From contig JAUPFV010000002.1 in the NCBI GenBank assembly GCA_036936605.1, forward strand, positions 246,843,305 to 246,907,304: a stretch of 64,000 bases of DNA. Reading direction: 5' to 3'. The notes beneath the pieces are model-generated. The model was not told the DNA's origin, did no database searches, and saw only the letters and a program-made list of their open reading frames with translations. The DNA is from Limnanthes douglasii subsp. nivea. Taxonomy: Eukaryota > Streptophyta > Magnoliopsida > Brassicales > Limnanthaceae. The stretch's first letter is position 1. Each line of letters starts with the position of its first letter. Of the stretch, positions 34,241-48,400 are shown one piece after another. The translations under genes and the position numbers were made by a program.

Positions 34241-35779
34241 GATGTTGATGGGGAGCTCCATGGCACCCATACTTATAGTAAATTTTACAAACAGTTTCAT
34301 TAAAAAACTCTTCAGTATTATGTTCCGATTGATATGTTTTACTAAATTTGACGGGTTTCAGCTAATGGTGGTCCTTTTGAATAGTCAATTTTATATCATA
34401 CAATTTAGAAGTTTGATTATTTATAATATTGAGTAGATGAATAAATTAATATTCCATTCTATATCGTACGATTTTTCTAAACAGATTTGATAGCTTTTAG
34501 CAAGTGGTGGTCTTCTCGGGTAGTCTTTTTCATATTGTATAAATTAACATCAAAGTATAATAAACATCATAACTTATTAGTCAAAGTCATATATTATATA
34601 TTTACGTGTATGAAATAGTTTTCAAGTATAGACACAACTCCAATCTATATAACAAGTGCGACATGAGATGGACAACCACGTAATGTTAGATTCGTTAAAA
34701 AGTATTTAGAGATATATCTTGTAAAAGATATTAATATCGAATGGCTATCACCAGTTCGATGTCGGGAAAATCATCCCATAGCGGTTTGACGGATGAACTT
34801 TGGAACCATTCAACCTATGTGGTATATCATCTAAAATATTTATTGAACCATACACATCTAACCATAAATCGCGGTATTTATTTAATTCTGATATTTAATC
34901 AAATCTAACAAATTCCTAATTTTCTATTTTACCATATATCACTCTAGATACGGTCCGATAACCACACTATCCATCTGGAACAACTTCTATCAAGCTATTA
35001 ATATAAGGATGTAAAGCATTCAGGATGCATCCCACGTACATATTTACATTTCCCTTGTTAGTATTTATTTTTGGCCAACCTACTTTCCTTTTTTATTATC
35101 ACTTGTACCCTTCATGTCAAGAAAACAAGTATTATCATGTTATAACCATTTCAGCTTAAAAGATATTGAAATTATGTAAGTTATCAATAACAACCTCATA
35201 AAGATTAAAAGTACTAATAATCACCTATATTTTCAAATTTATCGATAACCACATGCTATATAAAATCTACTAAAAATATTATTCGGTATAAAAAAATCCA
35301 AGAACTGTCATATTATTCCTTAGATCAGGACTCTCTCTCTCATTATATTTTCCCCTTTTTTAAAGCAACTGGAAGCTTGCTTTATTGTCTAACGTCTAAT
35401 TTTTTAATTGTATGAGACTTGTTTTATTTTATAAAATTTATAAAGCATTAGGTGTTGCTGATGGACTGGAATTTTATTGTCTTGTTGGCCTTATTATGCT
35501 TAGAATTTCACTTCTTCGTGAGAAAGTGAAATACAAATTTATGTTTTGGTAAGAAAAATATTTTATTAATGTTGAATACCTCCTCAAAACCTTCTCGCAC
35601 CACCGAGATAGGAATGATTACATCATCTTAGTTTAATAAATGCGTTTTACATGTAGTAGTAAGTTATAAGATGAAGTATGAAGGACTATAATAGTTTTTC
35701 AAATACTCTATGTTCCAAGGGCAACAAAGTTGATTTTCTTATTCATCCAATATTCATCAAGTATTCTGTAAGTTTATGG
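34241..35779. other. non-coding AT-rich stretch
   Basis: No gene recognised. 35090-35147 matches 3247-3307 closely (CACTTGTACCC-TCATGTCAAGAAAACA-GTATTATCATGTTATA), a dispersed repeat also found in the hydrolase gene's upstream region. The part nearest 35780 is probably untranslated sequence of the gypsy fragment that follows. Confidence 0.5.
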
Positions 35780-38120
35780 CTTTACTTTGGCTCCAACTAT
35801 GAAAGGATACTTCCAGTTTATAGTTAATCTGTCGAACCATTTTTTATTTTGTGTGAGGACAATTCTTCATAACACCTTGTCTCTTGGTTCAAAACTCAAG
35901 GACTACACTTTAGGATTTTATTTAATCTTCATTAGTTCATTGCAATGCTTTGACCAAAGATATGTTTTGAATATTCTTTCTTCAATTACATCTAGCTCAG
36001 AACTTTGGGCTTATGCATTATTTGCTTCATCATATGCTGAAATTCTATGAGATGAGATGCATATTTTAGCTGTTACTATTGTCTTCATTCCATATATCAT
36101 GACAAATGGTGTTCCTTTTGTTGTGTTTTTAAGTGTAGTTCTCTATGACCATATGATATCTTATATAAAATATGTCAAGGTTCTTACTACTCCTTCCAAC
36201 ATCTTCTTGATTCCTTCCGTAATTGTACTATTAGTTACTTCAACTAGACCATTGGCTTAAGGATGTAAACGAAAATAGAAGGTTTGTTGTATTCTCTTAT
36301 AAATGTGAAACCTTGTAATTTTTTCATTGTGGAATTGGGTTTCATTATCCATAGTAATGAAGTTTAGAATTTCGAACCTGTAACATATATTTACTTTTAA
36401 GAAATAAATTACCTCAATTACCATGATGTTTACTAGAGGTTGTGCCTTTACCCACTTTGAGAAGTAATATACGGCAACTAGTATAAACCTTCTTCCACTT
36501 AAATTTATTAATAATAGTCCCACAATATCCAAAACTTGTTTATATAATGAGATTACTTATACTATTATTTCTAATAGTATCGTCTGGACTTGTATTATGT
36601 TGGAAAACTATTGGCATGTGTCGTTGTTTGATTTTTTTTCTTCGAATCCATTATTATTGTTGACCAATAATAGTCATGGAGGATAATTCTTCGATAAAGT
36701 TCTTTGTAGCCACAGTTAGCACTTTATTCTCCAAAATTTAGCTCTCCATAATGAAGGATGCTTCATTTGTACCTATACACCGGAATAGTAGCTTAGAACC
36801 TTTACTGTATAATGTTTCTGAAGTCCATATGAATATTTTTTACTTTATTTTTATCTTTATTTCTTCTCTTATATCCTCGGGGAGTACATCTTCAACAAAA
36901 TATTTCTTGATCGAAGTTCTCCAATCTTATTCTTCTTCTTCCTTTCTTCTCTTACTCTTTCGAATAATCGTGTGGCTATTAATATCAACATGAACTGGTT
37001 GGGTAAAGTAATAAATGAATTTTTTTGAAGGATTACTTATGAGGCTAAAGATGCAAGTGCATCAACATCCGGGTTTTCATCTATTATGACTTGTTTGAAT
37101 TCCACTTGTTCAAACTGATCAACTTGTCGTTGAAGCTCTTTCAAGTACTAAATAATGCTATCTTTTTTTGTTTCAACTTCTCCTAATGCATGGTTGACAA
37201 CTAAGTGAGAGTCAGTGAAGAGTTGTACTCTTCTAGCTCCACAAATATTTGTTAGAGTCTCGCGATTACGGCTTCATACTCGGCTTCATTATTAGATGTT
37301 ATAAACCCAAATATGATGCATTGATTCATGAAATTTCTTGTTGGGGATATAAGTTTGACTCATGCTCATAAACCTTGATTGTTACTTATTTTAACAGTCA
37401 TAACGTTTCAAATATCTTTGGACTACTCCTTTGAAAGTAATGGTCTCTAGAATTAAAAGTCTATCATAAAATTTGCCAAAATACGGGCTTTGTTAGCTGT
37501 TCAAAGCTTAAAGTGGATATCATAATCCTCTAATTCTATTGACTTTCTAATCAGTCTTCCAGATTCATATAGCTTTTGTATAATATTTTTTAAAGCGAAA
37601 ATGTTCTAACTATGTGTAGACTCATTTTCCTAGCTGTAACTACTAATGTTAAATCAATTTTCTCTTATAGTAAATATCTAATTTGAACTAGTAATAAAGA
37701 TTTACTTACATAATATACAACTTTAAACTCTCTTCCGTCCTTACCGATTAGCATTGTACTGACAACATAATCCGATGCTGTAAAATACAAATACGAGAAT
37801 TCTCTTGGTTGAGGTTTCGTTAACATTTCTAGAGAATCTAAGAGCTTCATTATGTTAGTGAGCGCTTCTTCACATGTTGGTGTTTTTTTCGAACTTTCCG
37901 TCTACTCTTAGCACTTGGAAGAAAAGTCTTAAAAATTGACAATAACCTATTAAGTGTTGTTAGTCTTCTAGTTAAGATTTGAACTTCTTTTACTTTTTTT
38001 GGTAGCTCAATTGCTGTTAAATTTTGAACTTGCGTGTAATCTGATTCGATTCTTCTTAGGCCATCCATGTAACGCAAAAATTTGTCGGACCTTACGTTGT
38101 TGGTATATGTTTTATGGATT
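35780..38120 (-). mobile_element. Tat-type gypsy pol fragment, minus strand
   Basis: In order on the minus strand: RT/RNase H junction VKEVQILTRRLTTLNRLL (38077-37850), RNase H with YYVSKSLLLVQIRYL (37850-37665), traces of a second RNase H (AEYEAVIA, about 37300), integrase core DIVGLLLI...VYYFSKWVKAQPL...FITMDNETQFHNEK (36532-36257), ANGLVEVTN (about 36253, with the catalytic Glu kept), and an integrase tail near 35850 (NWKYPFIV). No gag, protease or LTRs seen, so it is truncated. Stops in every domain. Confidence 0.85.
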
Positions 38121-39100
38121 CAACTTGAGATTAAGTCATTTGAAGTTTACAAATGTCTCGATCAAATATGCTAGATGGTCTTTTTTATGAATTTTTAGGT
38201 TTTTATTTGAAACAATATATAAATGTTTTTTTAAAAAAAATGATAATTTTTGTAAATCAAATTTAAAATAACATTTAAGGATAAATATGTACCGATTTTA
38301 TTTTAAACAAAACTTATATTAACTTTTTAATCAAATCGATCTCTATCAATTTCAAAATGAAAAACCTACTAAACCAATAAAAAAACTCCAATAAACCACT
38401 TCAACATGCGGTAGTTCGTTTTGGTTTAGATAATGTCACATTTGTCTAATAATACATTAAATAAATAATATAAATATTAATTAATTCCAAATGCGTACAG
38501 ACTAATACAAAATATATTTATATATTTATATCGGTTTGGTTTAATCTAATTTAATCCAAAATAATACATTGGTATAAATTTCGATATTGTTTTGGATTTT
38601 TTTATTGCATTCAAGCTTTCTTTTTCTTATCCATTTTTACGCCTTTGCTTTTAAAGTTGAAGCCCTCTTTAAAAGTCACCATTCCTCTGTTCAATCTCGA
38701 CAAGTTGCAAGCGTTTTCTCTTAAAGGTCCATGAATCAATGATGATTTAAACACCACTCACTATGAAGGCTCATTAGTTAGAGCCCTACCCATTTGAATC
38801 ACTCAGCACATGCCCAACATATAGACTGGTACTAATAGATGAAGAGAGAGAGCCCGCGTGCCCTTTATAAGGTTTGATTAAACGACCGGTCAGTATTTTA
38901 AGATCAACTAAAGAACTAGGTTCTATTTAGTAAAAGTTTTGTTTCTTATAATATCGATGAGATGTAGTTGATTCGGTAGATATTAGTTGTATTTCAAAAA
39001 TAACTAAATTTCGATCAAGTTGATCCATATAATTATCAGTTATATTTTATTAATTGTATTTAGTAGCATAAGTTATCCGGAGGTATTCTGTCTATTTTTT
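38121..39100. other. AT-rich spacer, nothing recognised
   Basis: No coding region, LTR or clear repeat seen, apart from homopolymer T runs towards 39200. Confidence 0.5.
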
Positions 39101-40465
39101 TTTTTATTACCAGCTAGTTTTTAAAAATCGGAGATCATATCTCAATTAATTCATATATTAACAATATTTTTAATTTTAATTTTTTTTTTAATTTTTTTTT
39201 ATATAAATTTGTACTTATTAAGTTGTAGCTCAGAATTTTGTTCTAAAAATATCATCCGTTTTTTTAAGATGACCAAAATTAGATCAACGGATTATATTTG
39301 TTTTCGCCATATCCAATTAAGCTACTCTCACATTTTACACATCGTTTTGCTCTGGTCTCGCACATCACAATTTATTTTTTCTTGGTTTCACACGTAATTT
39401 TAACCATCATCTTGCACTTAAGGAATTTTTTTCAATCAATTTTAACTATCGTTTCGCATATACGGCAAACAAAATTCAAATTAATCATGGTCTCGCATCT
39501 AGTATTTCTATAAGCCTCGTATCACACAACACACTTAGTCAAACAAATATATATTTCAACTTTAACCCTCGTCTCGCAAGGCAAACCAAAATCAAATTTA
39601 ACATTGGTCTCGTATTTTGCATTTCCTGTAATCCTGCTCTCACACATTGTACTTAGGCAAAAAAAAAAAAATCAATTTGAACCCTAGTCTCGCACTTAAG
39701 GTAAAAACATAATCAAATTTAACCATCATCTCGCATCTTTCATCTCACATCTCACATCTCGAATCCCACATTATCTGTAAGTCTAGTCTCGCACCTAGCA
39801 CTTAGACAAAAAATGTTTTTTTTTGTTATAAAAAATCAATTTTAACTCTGATATCACACTTAAGGAAAAAAAAATCAAAGTTAACCTTTGTCTCGCATCT
39901 TGCATTTCACGTAAGCTAGTTCTCACACATCGCACTATGGAAAAAAAATTCAATGTTCACCCTTGCCTCGCACTTAAGGAAAAAAAAATCAAATTTAACA
40001 GTGGTCTCGCATTTATCATCTCACATATCGCCTTCCTTATAAATGTGGTCTTGCACCTCGCATTTAGCAAAAAAAAATTAATTTTAACACTTGTATGACA
40101 TCTTGCAATTACAGCATGCCTTGTCTCGCATCTTTCTCTTACATCATGCGAGACTAGGCCATGCCTAAGTACGAGATGCGAGACCATGAAAAACGTAATG
40201 CACTGGGTACCGTGAAATTTTAAAAAAAATCATTCATAGATCTAGTTTTGTTTGTCTTAAAAAAACAAAGGCGATGATACTTTCAATTTTTTTTTCAATC
40301 TACGGTTTGAAAGATACAACTTTGGTATTATGAAAAAATTGAATATTAGGTTGGAGCTAAGTACGATATTTGGTTACTAGGTAGCTAATATTGATAGTTG
40401 GGGTATTAAATGATAGTATAGTTTGGTTTTGGATACAATACTTTATTTAATAATAATACAATTGA
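39100..40465 (+). mobile_element. foldback-like element with ggtctcgca repeats (copy 1 of first unit)
   Basis: Bounded by module M forward (about 39197-39300) and inverted (40215-40325). Between them run repeats of the type GGTCTCGCATCT-GCAT-TAGGCAAAAAA-TCAAATTTAACC in plus orientation (39350-40135), ending in a short inverted part (GCGAGAC, GAGATGCGAGACC, 40146-40186). The single-stranded form could fold on itself. No coding sequence. The outer ends carry TACTAGGTAGCTAAT...GGGGTATTAAATG. Same layout at 59265-60175. Confidence 0.65.
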
Positions 40466-41870
40466 ATTTATATTTTAGTGGATGAGTTACAATCTAATAC
40501 CTAGCCCAGAAAACTGTTACGATCTAATACCCAAAATTTCAAAATATTCCCTATCCAAAATATCATTCTATACAAAATCATCAAGTACGTGTACATTCTT
40601 TTTCTTTTGGTTTTTTACGATTTATTTTTTTAAAAGTCGGTATCTTTTAAACCTTAATTCGGAAAAAAGACCCGAAAGTATTATTTTTTTTAATTTTTTG
40701 CAAGCCTAGTTAACTCGGGTCTCGCATATAGCTTTTTGGTCTCGCGTCTATCATCTAAAAATTTCTATTTTACATTGGTCTCGCATCCACCAACTAGTCT
40801 CGCATCTATCATATAAAAAATTCCATTTTATATTGATCTCGTATCTAGCAACTAGTCGCACATCTCTCATTTAAAAATTATTTTACACTGGTTTCGCATC
40901 TAACAACTTGTCTCGCATCCAATATCTAAAAAAGTTAATTTTACACTAGTTTGGAATCTAGCAATTGCTCATATCTATCATCTAAAAATTATATTTTAGA
41001 GTAGTCCCGCATTTACAATCTAAAACTTATTTTACAGTGGTTTCATATCTAGTCAATAGTCCCACATCTATCTAAAATTTATTTTACATTGGTCTTGCAT
41101 CTAGCAACTGATCCCGCATCTATCATCTAAACAATATTTTACATTGATATTGCATCTAGCAAAGCTATATGATAGATGTGAGATGCGAGACACGGCTAGT
41201 CTCGCATCTAGCAACGCTAGATGCAACATGCGAGACAATGGACACAAAAGACACACTTACTTGAAAAACACAAAAACTAACCTGAAAACGCAAAATGGTT
41301 TTATTTCTCCAAAAAATCCATAATCATAAACACATTCCATTTTAAACGCTAAATTTTAACCCAAAAAAATGTCGATCAGAGACGTTAATGAAAATTGATT
41401 TGTGAAGAGAAAAAAAAAGCACGACGAAGGAGAAATTGCGAACAAGAGAGAGAGAAAAATAAATTATTTAAATAAAAATATTCAATTCAAGAAAGAAAAA
41501 TATTTAATTCAGTTACAATTCAAAGAAAGGAAAATACTCAACTCCAAAAAGAAAGGTATTCAATTCAAAAAGAGAGAGAGAGAGTCTTTAATCATTTTTT
41601 TGTTAGAGTTCAATTAAAATTCAAGAAGAAGAAGAGAGAGATCCTTAAATGAAAATATCTAATTTAGTATAAAAAAGACTTATATAATGAGTAAGGATAT
41701 TTGGGGTATTACAAACAATAAATGGGTAATAGATAGTAAATAGGAAAGTTAAATAAGTTTTTGTTATGAATATATGATAATATAGATAATAAGTGTATAA
41801 TAACTTTTTTTGTATTTATTAGTATTTTATTCTATTTTTATATGAAAGGTATTGGAGTTAGAATATATAT
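40466..41870 (+). mobile_element. foldback-like element with tctcgcatctatcatcta repeats (copy 1 of second unit)
   Basis: Left end GATGAGTTACAATCTAATACC, then ACAAAATCATCAAGTACGTG, module M (40628-40700) and about 20 repeats of the type GGTCTCGCATCTATCATCTAAAA (40735-41160). A short inverted part follows (GATGCGAGACACGG, ACATGCGAGAC, 41170-41240), then an A/G-rich tail (41400-41650), and a right end GTATTTATTAGTATTTTATTC. Matches 60165-61330 feature by feature, including the ACACGTGTA-like block and the GAGAGAGAGAG tail. The reading frame at 41402-41617 is low-complexity Lys-rich sequence. Confidence 0.65.
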
Positions 41871-41888
41871 GTTGTTACCAATTAATAC

Positions 41889-42185
41889 AAGGGTGAGTTA
41901 TCCATAAATACCTAGCAAACTATCTCATTACCACATAATATCCAATATTGGTAAAGTACCAATAGGTATCTCGACCAAGAAGAAAACCTAAAAGTAACAC
42001 TCTTGTCATTCTTTGAACCAAATCTTCTCTTTCCTACTTTTTATTTTATTGTATGTTTAAAAAAATTTGTATCTTTCAAACCGTAGCCCGGAAAAAAAAT
42101 GAACTGTTATCGGCTTTATCTTTTTAAGAAGAACAAAACTAGATCTATCAAACAATCTCGGTGAATCTAGATTTTAAATATAAAA
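41889..42185 (+). repeat. isolated terminal segment of the foldback-like family
   Basis: GGGTGAGTTATCCATAAATA, TTCTTTGAACCAAATCTTCTCTT and module M (42063-42150). The reverse complement of 59985-60165 has the same blocks in the same order. It ends abruptly where the copia relic begins, so its other half is missing or was cut away. Confidence 0.65.
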
Positions 42186-44160
42186 ACTGCATCACCCTGA
42201 TCTTTCATATCGAATTTCTCAATGTAACAACTCCTTATCGTTCATGGAAAATAATATATCATCAACATACAATACTAAAAATATAAACTTACTCACACTG
42301 AAGCTTTGATACACACATTCTTCAACCGACTTTATCTCAAAAACCAAAGACACTATTAACTCAAATAACTTATGCTACCAATATCGAGAAGCTTGTTTAA
42401 GCCCATAATGTAATTTTTAAGTTTTCATACTATCGAATTTGAATTATAAATTAAAAAATTCTCAGCTTGCACCATATAGATCTTTCTTCAATATCACCAT
42501 TAAAAAAATCGGTCTTAACATCTATTTGATGAATCTTTAGGTCAGATAGAAAACTAGTACGATGACTTTCCTAAAAGAGTTCTTCATAAAACTAGACATA
42601 AGGTTTTTTTTAAAGTAAATCTTTTCATGCTGAGTATAATTTATAGTCACATGTAGCACTTTATGTCTCTCTATATTACCTTTAATAGTTCTGTTTGGTA
42701 ATGGGAAAATCTCCCAAACTGCATTATCTTTCATTAACTATACTCACGCGTTGATTCTCAACTAATAGTCATAACTCTTTATGGCTTCACAGGAACATAA
42801 TGAATTATTTACCATTACACTACATAAATGTTCATGTTCTTAAAGATACATTATATGATATAAAGAAATAATATTCTTCCTACCTCTAGTGGATAAAGGG
42901 AATTATGTGTTCAGTTCGCACTTCTTGAGGAAGTAGAGTTTTAATTTATAGAATAATTTCATTTTGTTCCCTATGTGGAAGATAAATATCATATTGAGTA
43001 TCTTCACATTCTAAAGGGACTCAAATGACTTACATTTAAGCCAAATCATCTTATACATAAGTATCAATTCACCATCAAAGATCATTATGATGTTATATGT
43101 TAGCTTCGGGACCTGCTTATCTTTGTTAGAATCATCATGAATCTTTATGTATTCTTTCTTAAAATGAATATTTTGTCCATAAATTCATTGTTTCAAACTC
43201 AACATTCCCAAAGAACATTATTATTCCAGATTTAAAATTACTTTGAATGAAGGGATCATAAAACCTAAAACCTTTTGAATATTTTGAATATTTAATAAAA
43301 TAATAATTAATTATTTTAGTGTCCAATTTATTTTGATTTAGCTTATAAGGCTTCACTACAGATAAACATCCCCAAATATGTTGATGCTTTAAGATATGTT
43401 TGCACTCAGTCCAAATATCACGCGGGGTCTTGATGGTTGATTTTATGCAAACTGTATTGAGAATGTATGCATCACATTTGATTACATCTCCATAGAGTGA
43501 TAATGGTTGAAGAGAATGAGTACTCATACTTCTCACCATATCCTTAAGCATTGTGTTCCTAGACACATTTGTGAACGGTTCATACTTATCGGTATGTAAA
43601 AATCTAAGATTTCTTTCTTTTTATATGAACCTAACCTTTTCATTATGATTTACTTTCACTTGATACATTTGATGCAAGATAACCTAATAAACCTTTCAAC
43701 AACAAGCTTATTTATTCTATCCTTAGTGATATGACCTAAGTGCTTGTGTTAAAAATTCATATTTTCAGTTTTACAAATTAGTTTATCATATCAATATATG
43801 TTCATTGCTTCTTTGTAATGCTTAATAATTTAATAAATACATATTATCATTCATTATTAATTATCAACTCCTTATCATGTTATCATGTAAATAATGAGTC
43901 ATTTGATTATTTCTAAAAAGACATGAACATCCAAATGTGTCTTTTATATCAAAATATAAAATTTCTTCTAACATCTCTCTAAATAGGGATATAACACGTA
44001 AAATGTTACTTACATCACTAACAAGATACCTTTCAGGAAACATATTAACATGCACTTGTATGCGTTTAAGAAAGTTATTTTTTTATCCAACTTTAATCGA
44101 CTTAATTCGGGAGAACCCTCGTTTGGAATTGTTTTCCTATTTCGATTAAACACTTAATAA
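42186..44160 (-). mobile_element. Ty1-copia fragment, minus strand
   Basis: Minus-strand copia pol relic. GAG-pre-integrase-like HLGHITKDRINKLVVE (about 43750-43690), integrase C-terminal half with MVRSMSTHSLQPLSLYGD, TPRDIWT, HIWGCLSVV, NQNKLDTKIINYYFI and YSKGFRFYDP (43566-43159), then RT with HQMDVKTDFFNGDIEE (about 42530), GLKQAS and VLYVDDILFS (about 42290-42240, catalytic YVDD intact). RNase H is missing, so it is cut at 42186. No LTRs found. Many stops outside the listed pieces. Confidence 0.82.
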
Positions 44161-44738
44161 ACAAGATTAATAATAGACTTGTCAAAAACCTAAGTAAATT
44201 AACTCACCAACACGAATCACTTTGGCGATATGTTGGATTCATGACCTACTTATCATAGTTAAGATAACCTTATTTATGTAATCCATATAACATATAAACA
44301 ATGAACAACCACACAAATACACTCAATTCCAAACATAACATGTGGTACATGTCCAAAAAATAACTTTTTGGTGCACATATAGGCCAAGCTACAACAAGGC
44401 ATTTAAAAAATACCTTTAGGTAGTTGTATAATTAGAGAGACATTTTAAAAAATTGATAATGAAACCATTTTACGATGAAAAAAATGTGTAGTTATTATAA
44501 AATTTTGTTTAACCCCTTTATTTTGATTCCTGTTCCGCCACGACTAATAGCGAATCAGAGTTTACGCCCTTTTTTATTTGTGATATACAAATAATTAGAG
44601 GAGACTCATATGGCTGAAAGTGTAATTCGGTTTGATGTTAAATAGATTCAACATACCAATATTCGGCAATTACATCTAAATGCATAACATGAAAAATAAG
44701 AACCATGGAAAAATAATGAGACGTGGGTGTAAAATTAA
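44161..44738. other. spacer, nothing recognised
   Basis: AT-rich. It may hold the decayed gag end of the minus-strand copia fragment, but no motif could be confirmed. Confidence 0.4.
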
Positions 44739-45430
44739 TATTGGACAGCTTCTCACAAATGCGTGCTCCACATTGGAATACATGGATCAATTCATCTGTA
44801 GTGATATATTTGTTTATTATTAAAAAATGGTCAAATCAAATAATCAGATAATTAAAATTATTAAGGATTGGACAAATAAATGAAAACTAGTTATTGAGGT
44901 AATTATGTAGATATCAAATTGAATTCTCGTTTTTGTAAATGCTTGAATTTGAATGTTGACAATTAAGACTAAACATAAGTTTATGGACTAATTCGGAACA
45001 AAAAAGGTAATCAGATAATAATGAAAAAGATAAGGTATGAGTGCAGTTGAGATTATATCCAAATCTACAATTACATTTTTATACATAAAAAGATACTTAA
45101 TTCGATTATTCATTTAATCACTAAAACCTAAATCAAATCCAGTCGCACTACTCGTTATAAAAATCTATTACCTTTTTTCCTTATTATTTTCTTTTTATTT
45201 CTAGCTTAAAGATATATGATTCAATTGTTTCTAACAACCGCACAAGATTAGAAGATCAGAAGCATAAGTCACAAGACAAAGGAATTGATGAATAACATTG
45301 CTACAAAAAAAATTGATTGGTATGATGTCTACACTGTCATATAAGTGTACATTATACCTTCATAACAATTCATCTATCTAAAAGATATTGGTTATTGAGT
45401 TTTAGGTGTTTGGGTGATTCAAACATCCAA
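44739..45430 (+). repeat. 5' LTR of copia element (approximate)
   Basis: Aligns with 50393-51090: TTGACAATTAAGACTAAA, GGTATGAGTG, CCTAAATCAAATCCAGTCGC, ACAAGACAAAG and GATTCAAA near the end. The start, TATTGGAC, looks like a changed TGTTGGA. Ends are approximate. Confidence 0.75.
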
Positions 45431-48400
45431 AATTTATATTATAATTATTCTTTTACACATCGATTTATAGTCTTGTATACATAATCAATTGAAAAATAAT
45501 GTTGATTTAAATTTCTGTACATAATCCACGTCATTGGGTTATTGTTTGTAGTTTGAGCTGGTTAGGGTGTGAAATCAGGGTTTGAAGTATGTTTTTATAT
45601 TTATTTGATTAGATATAATATGATTAGGGTTTCATGTTTTATTGTTTAAATTTTAATTTTAGACCAAAATTAGGGGTTTTGCTTTGTTTTGTGTTTGTTT
45701 TGCTACTGAAAAAGGATAAATTCGCAACTAAAAATCTAAAATCGAGCAAAAAAAACCATAATAATACAACTTTGTCGGTGATTTCGTGTGTCAATGCGAC
45801 AAACTTAGGATTTTCCGCTCAGTTTTGGGTATGATTTTGTTACTAAAAATGGATTAGTTTGCAACTAATAGACTCAAAATCAAGCAGAAAACCATAACAT
45901 ACGACTTTATCAAAGTAACCTCTCATGTTATTGCGGAAAACTTTTCATTGGGCGTTAGTTTTCAAGACAACACTTGTTGTTGCCATGGAAGCTGACTACT
46001 TACTGCGAAAACAATGATGTTTGCCACGAAAAATCTGTTACCCGATAGCGAAAAGATATCATTGTAGTTGCACACCTTGGACTACACTTTTTGAAGTCTT
46101 CTGGCGTACTTATGAGCACATAACATGCTTGGACTTGCTTTTGTTTTTATGTGTGGTTATTTGATATTGTTTAAATAAAAAAAAACATGACTAAGTTTGT
46201 TAAACTTCGGTACATGAATCATGAAACCAATATATCAGCCCAAAGGAAGGTTGTTGGTGAATTGAGAAACATATAGTTTTGACAGTTGATGGTTAATCTA
46301 TTTCAAGTATTACATTCCCAAAGTAATGTTAGTGCTTGACATTATAATGAACAATATACTATCAAATGTGAATTGATCATTAAAGGTTTAATTGAAAATA
46401 GGAATACCATCACAAATGAGGTTTTGCCAGAATTAAGTCAATTAAGAATGAAACTGATATTTTGCAAACTCATAAATGAATGTTGATATGTTTGATCAAA
46501 TATATCTTATTAATAACGTATGTTATATTTCACATATAATATTCTATATTTAAACACTGTTTTACAAGTATTATATGTCAAATAAATACTTGAAAACATG
46601 TATTGTTATCATGTGTAAAGTTGTTTTCAATACCTTGAATCAATTATATAATAGACTACCCACTCTAGATTGTTAAGTTTTTCTCTAATGAAAACATGAC
46701 ATGGAATTATATATGAATTGTTATCAATTGAGTTGCCATTAAGGACTATGTAGTTCACGCTCCTCACTAAAGATAGTTCTGATAAGCAAAAGAAATAATT
46801 CGAGGTGTATGATAAGTCGAATAAGTTGTACTTGGAAAATCATGAAATCATGAATATCTTTAGCATTCAATGAGGTTGTCCAATTGAGATCACCCATACA
46901 AACGAGTCTCTCAAAACAGTTGAGAAAAGTTTTTCCAAGTTTAATAAGGTGAATATTAGAATTTTGATGAAACAACTCTCTACCACTGATTTTAATGGAA
47001 AAAATGATGATAATATAATATATTTATGAAGTGTAAATGATAAAGACACTTAAGATTGACATTCTGAAAAAAGTTGTAGCAATGTTTGCATTTTAGACTT
47101 TTCTCAGTATGAGAAATGGAAAGTTAGTGAACTGACTTGTCATTATACTTAGGAGAATGAAAGGCTAAAATAAGAATGTCCTAAGATTCATATGGTAATA
47201 TCTCAACACGAAAATTATATATGAGAGAGTATTATAGAGAATTTGATAAGACTTTCAGTTTAGGAGCAAAGAAACCTAAAGAAGCACATGATATCTGTTA
47301 ATATTTCTTTTGCAATAATATGGGACATCTCAAATAGAGTGTGAAAAGTACCAAGCTTATATAAAACTAACAAATAATCTCATAACTCTGCTATATTCAA
47401 AATCAATTTAGTTTCAGCTACAAGAAAGACATGGCGGGTTGATACAATTATGACCACCCATATTGATATTTCTATGAAGGATACAATAAGAAGTCAAAGC
47501 CTCATGAAATACGTGGCGGGTTGATGCAGTTTCATGCTTAGTTTATACCGTTTATGATTTTCATATATTTTTATCTAATGATATTTATTTTACTTTAAAG
47601 ATTTTAATAGAAATTTGATTGTTTTCTTATAAAATACACATTAAATATTAATTTACATTATAATGTAATAATCACTAGATATTTAGTAATAAACGATAAG
47701 TTGTATTTATTAAATATTACTAAGCATCATAAAAGAATAATAAACATACATGTATGTGATAAACTAAATTGTAAAGCGGAAAATATATGAAATATTTGAC
47801 ATATGCACTTGAGTCATATCCCTAATAAGATACAGTGGATAAGATTGTCATATAAAGGTTTATTAAGTTCACTATCACTATGGGGAGAGACCATCAAATT
47901 TTTTGCACATTTAGATCTCATAGAAAAAACCATTAAGACCTCACATGAATTATGGACTATGCACAAGCCTAAATTATAACATAAAATGTTTGGATATGTT
48001 TATTTAAAGTAAATAATTATATTTTGAATCAAAATAAACTAGACACTTAGAAGTTTACTTGTTGTTTTATTGGATATTCAGAATATTCAAGTGGCTAAAA
48101 GTTTTATGATCCTTCGAGAATTGATTTTGAGAATTGATTTAAGTCGGGAACATAAAGGTTCTTAGAGAATGTTGAGTTTGAGAAGAAGAACTTAGGAACA
48201 AATATTAATTTTGAGAAAGCATCTATAAAGATTCATGAAGATTCTAACAAATATAAGTAGAACATGAAGCCAACATATTAGCCAAAATGAAGTTTTTGGT
48301 TAATTAATACTCATATATCATATTATTTGGTATATAAGTCATTTCAGTCCCGTTAGAACATGAAGATGATATTGGTCTTCTACATTGAGAATAAATGAAA

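Noticed and set aside
41402..41617. Lys-rich 71-codon open reading frame
   Set aside because: Low-complexity A/G-rich tail of a foldback-like element; the equivalent at 61 kb is not open.
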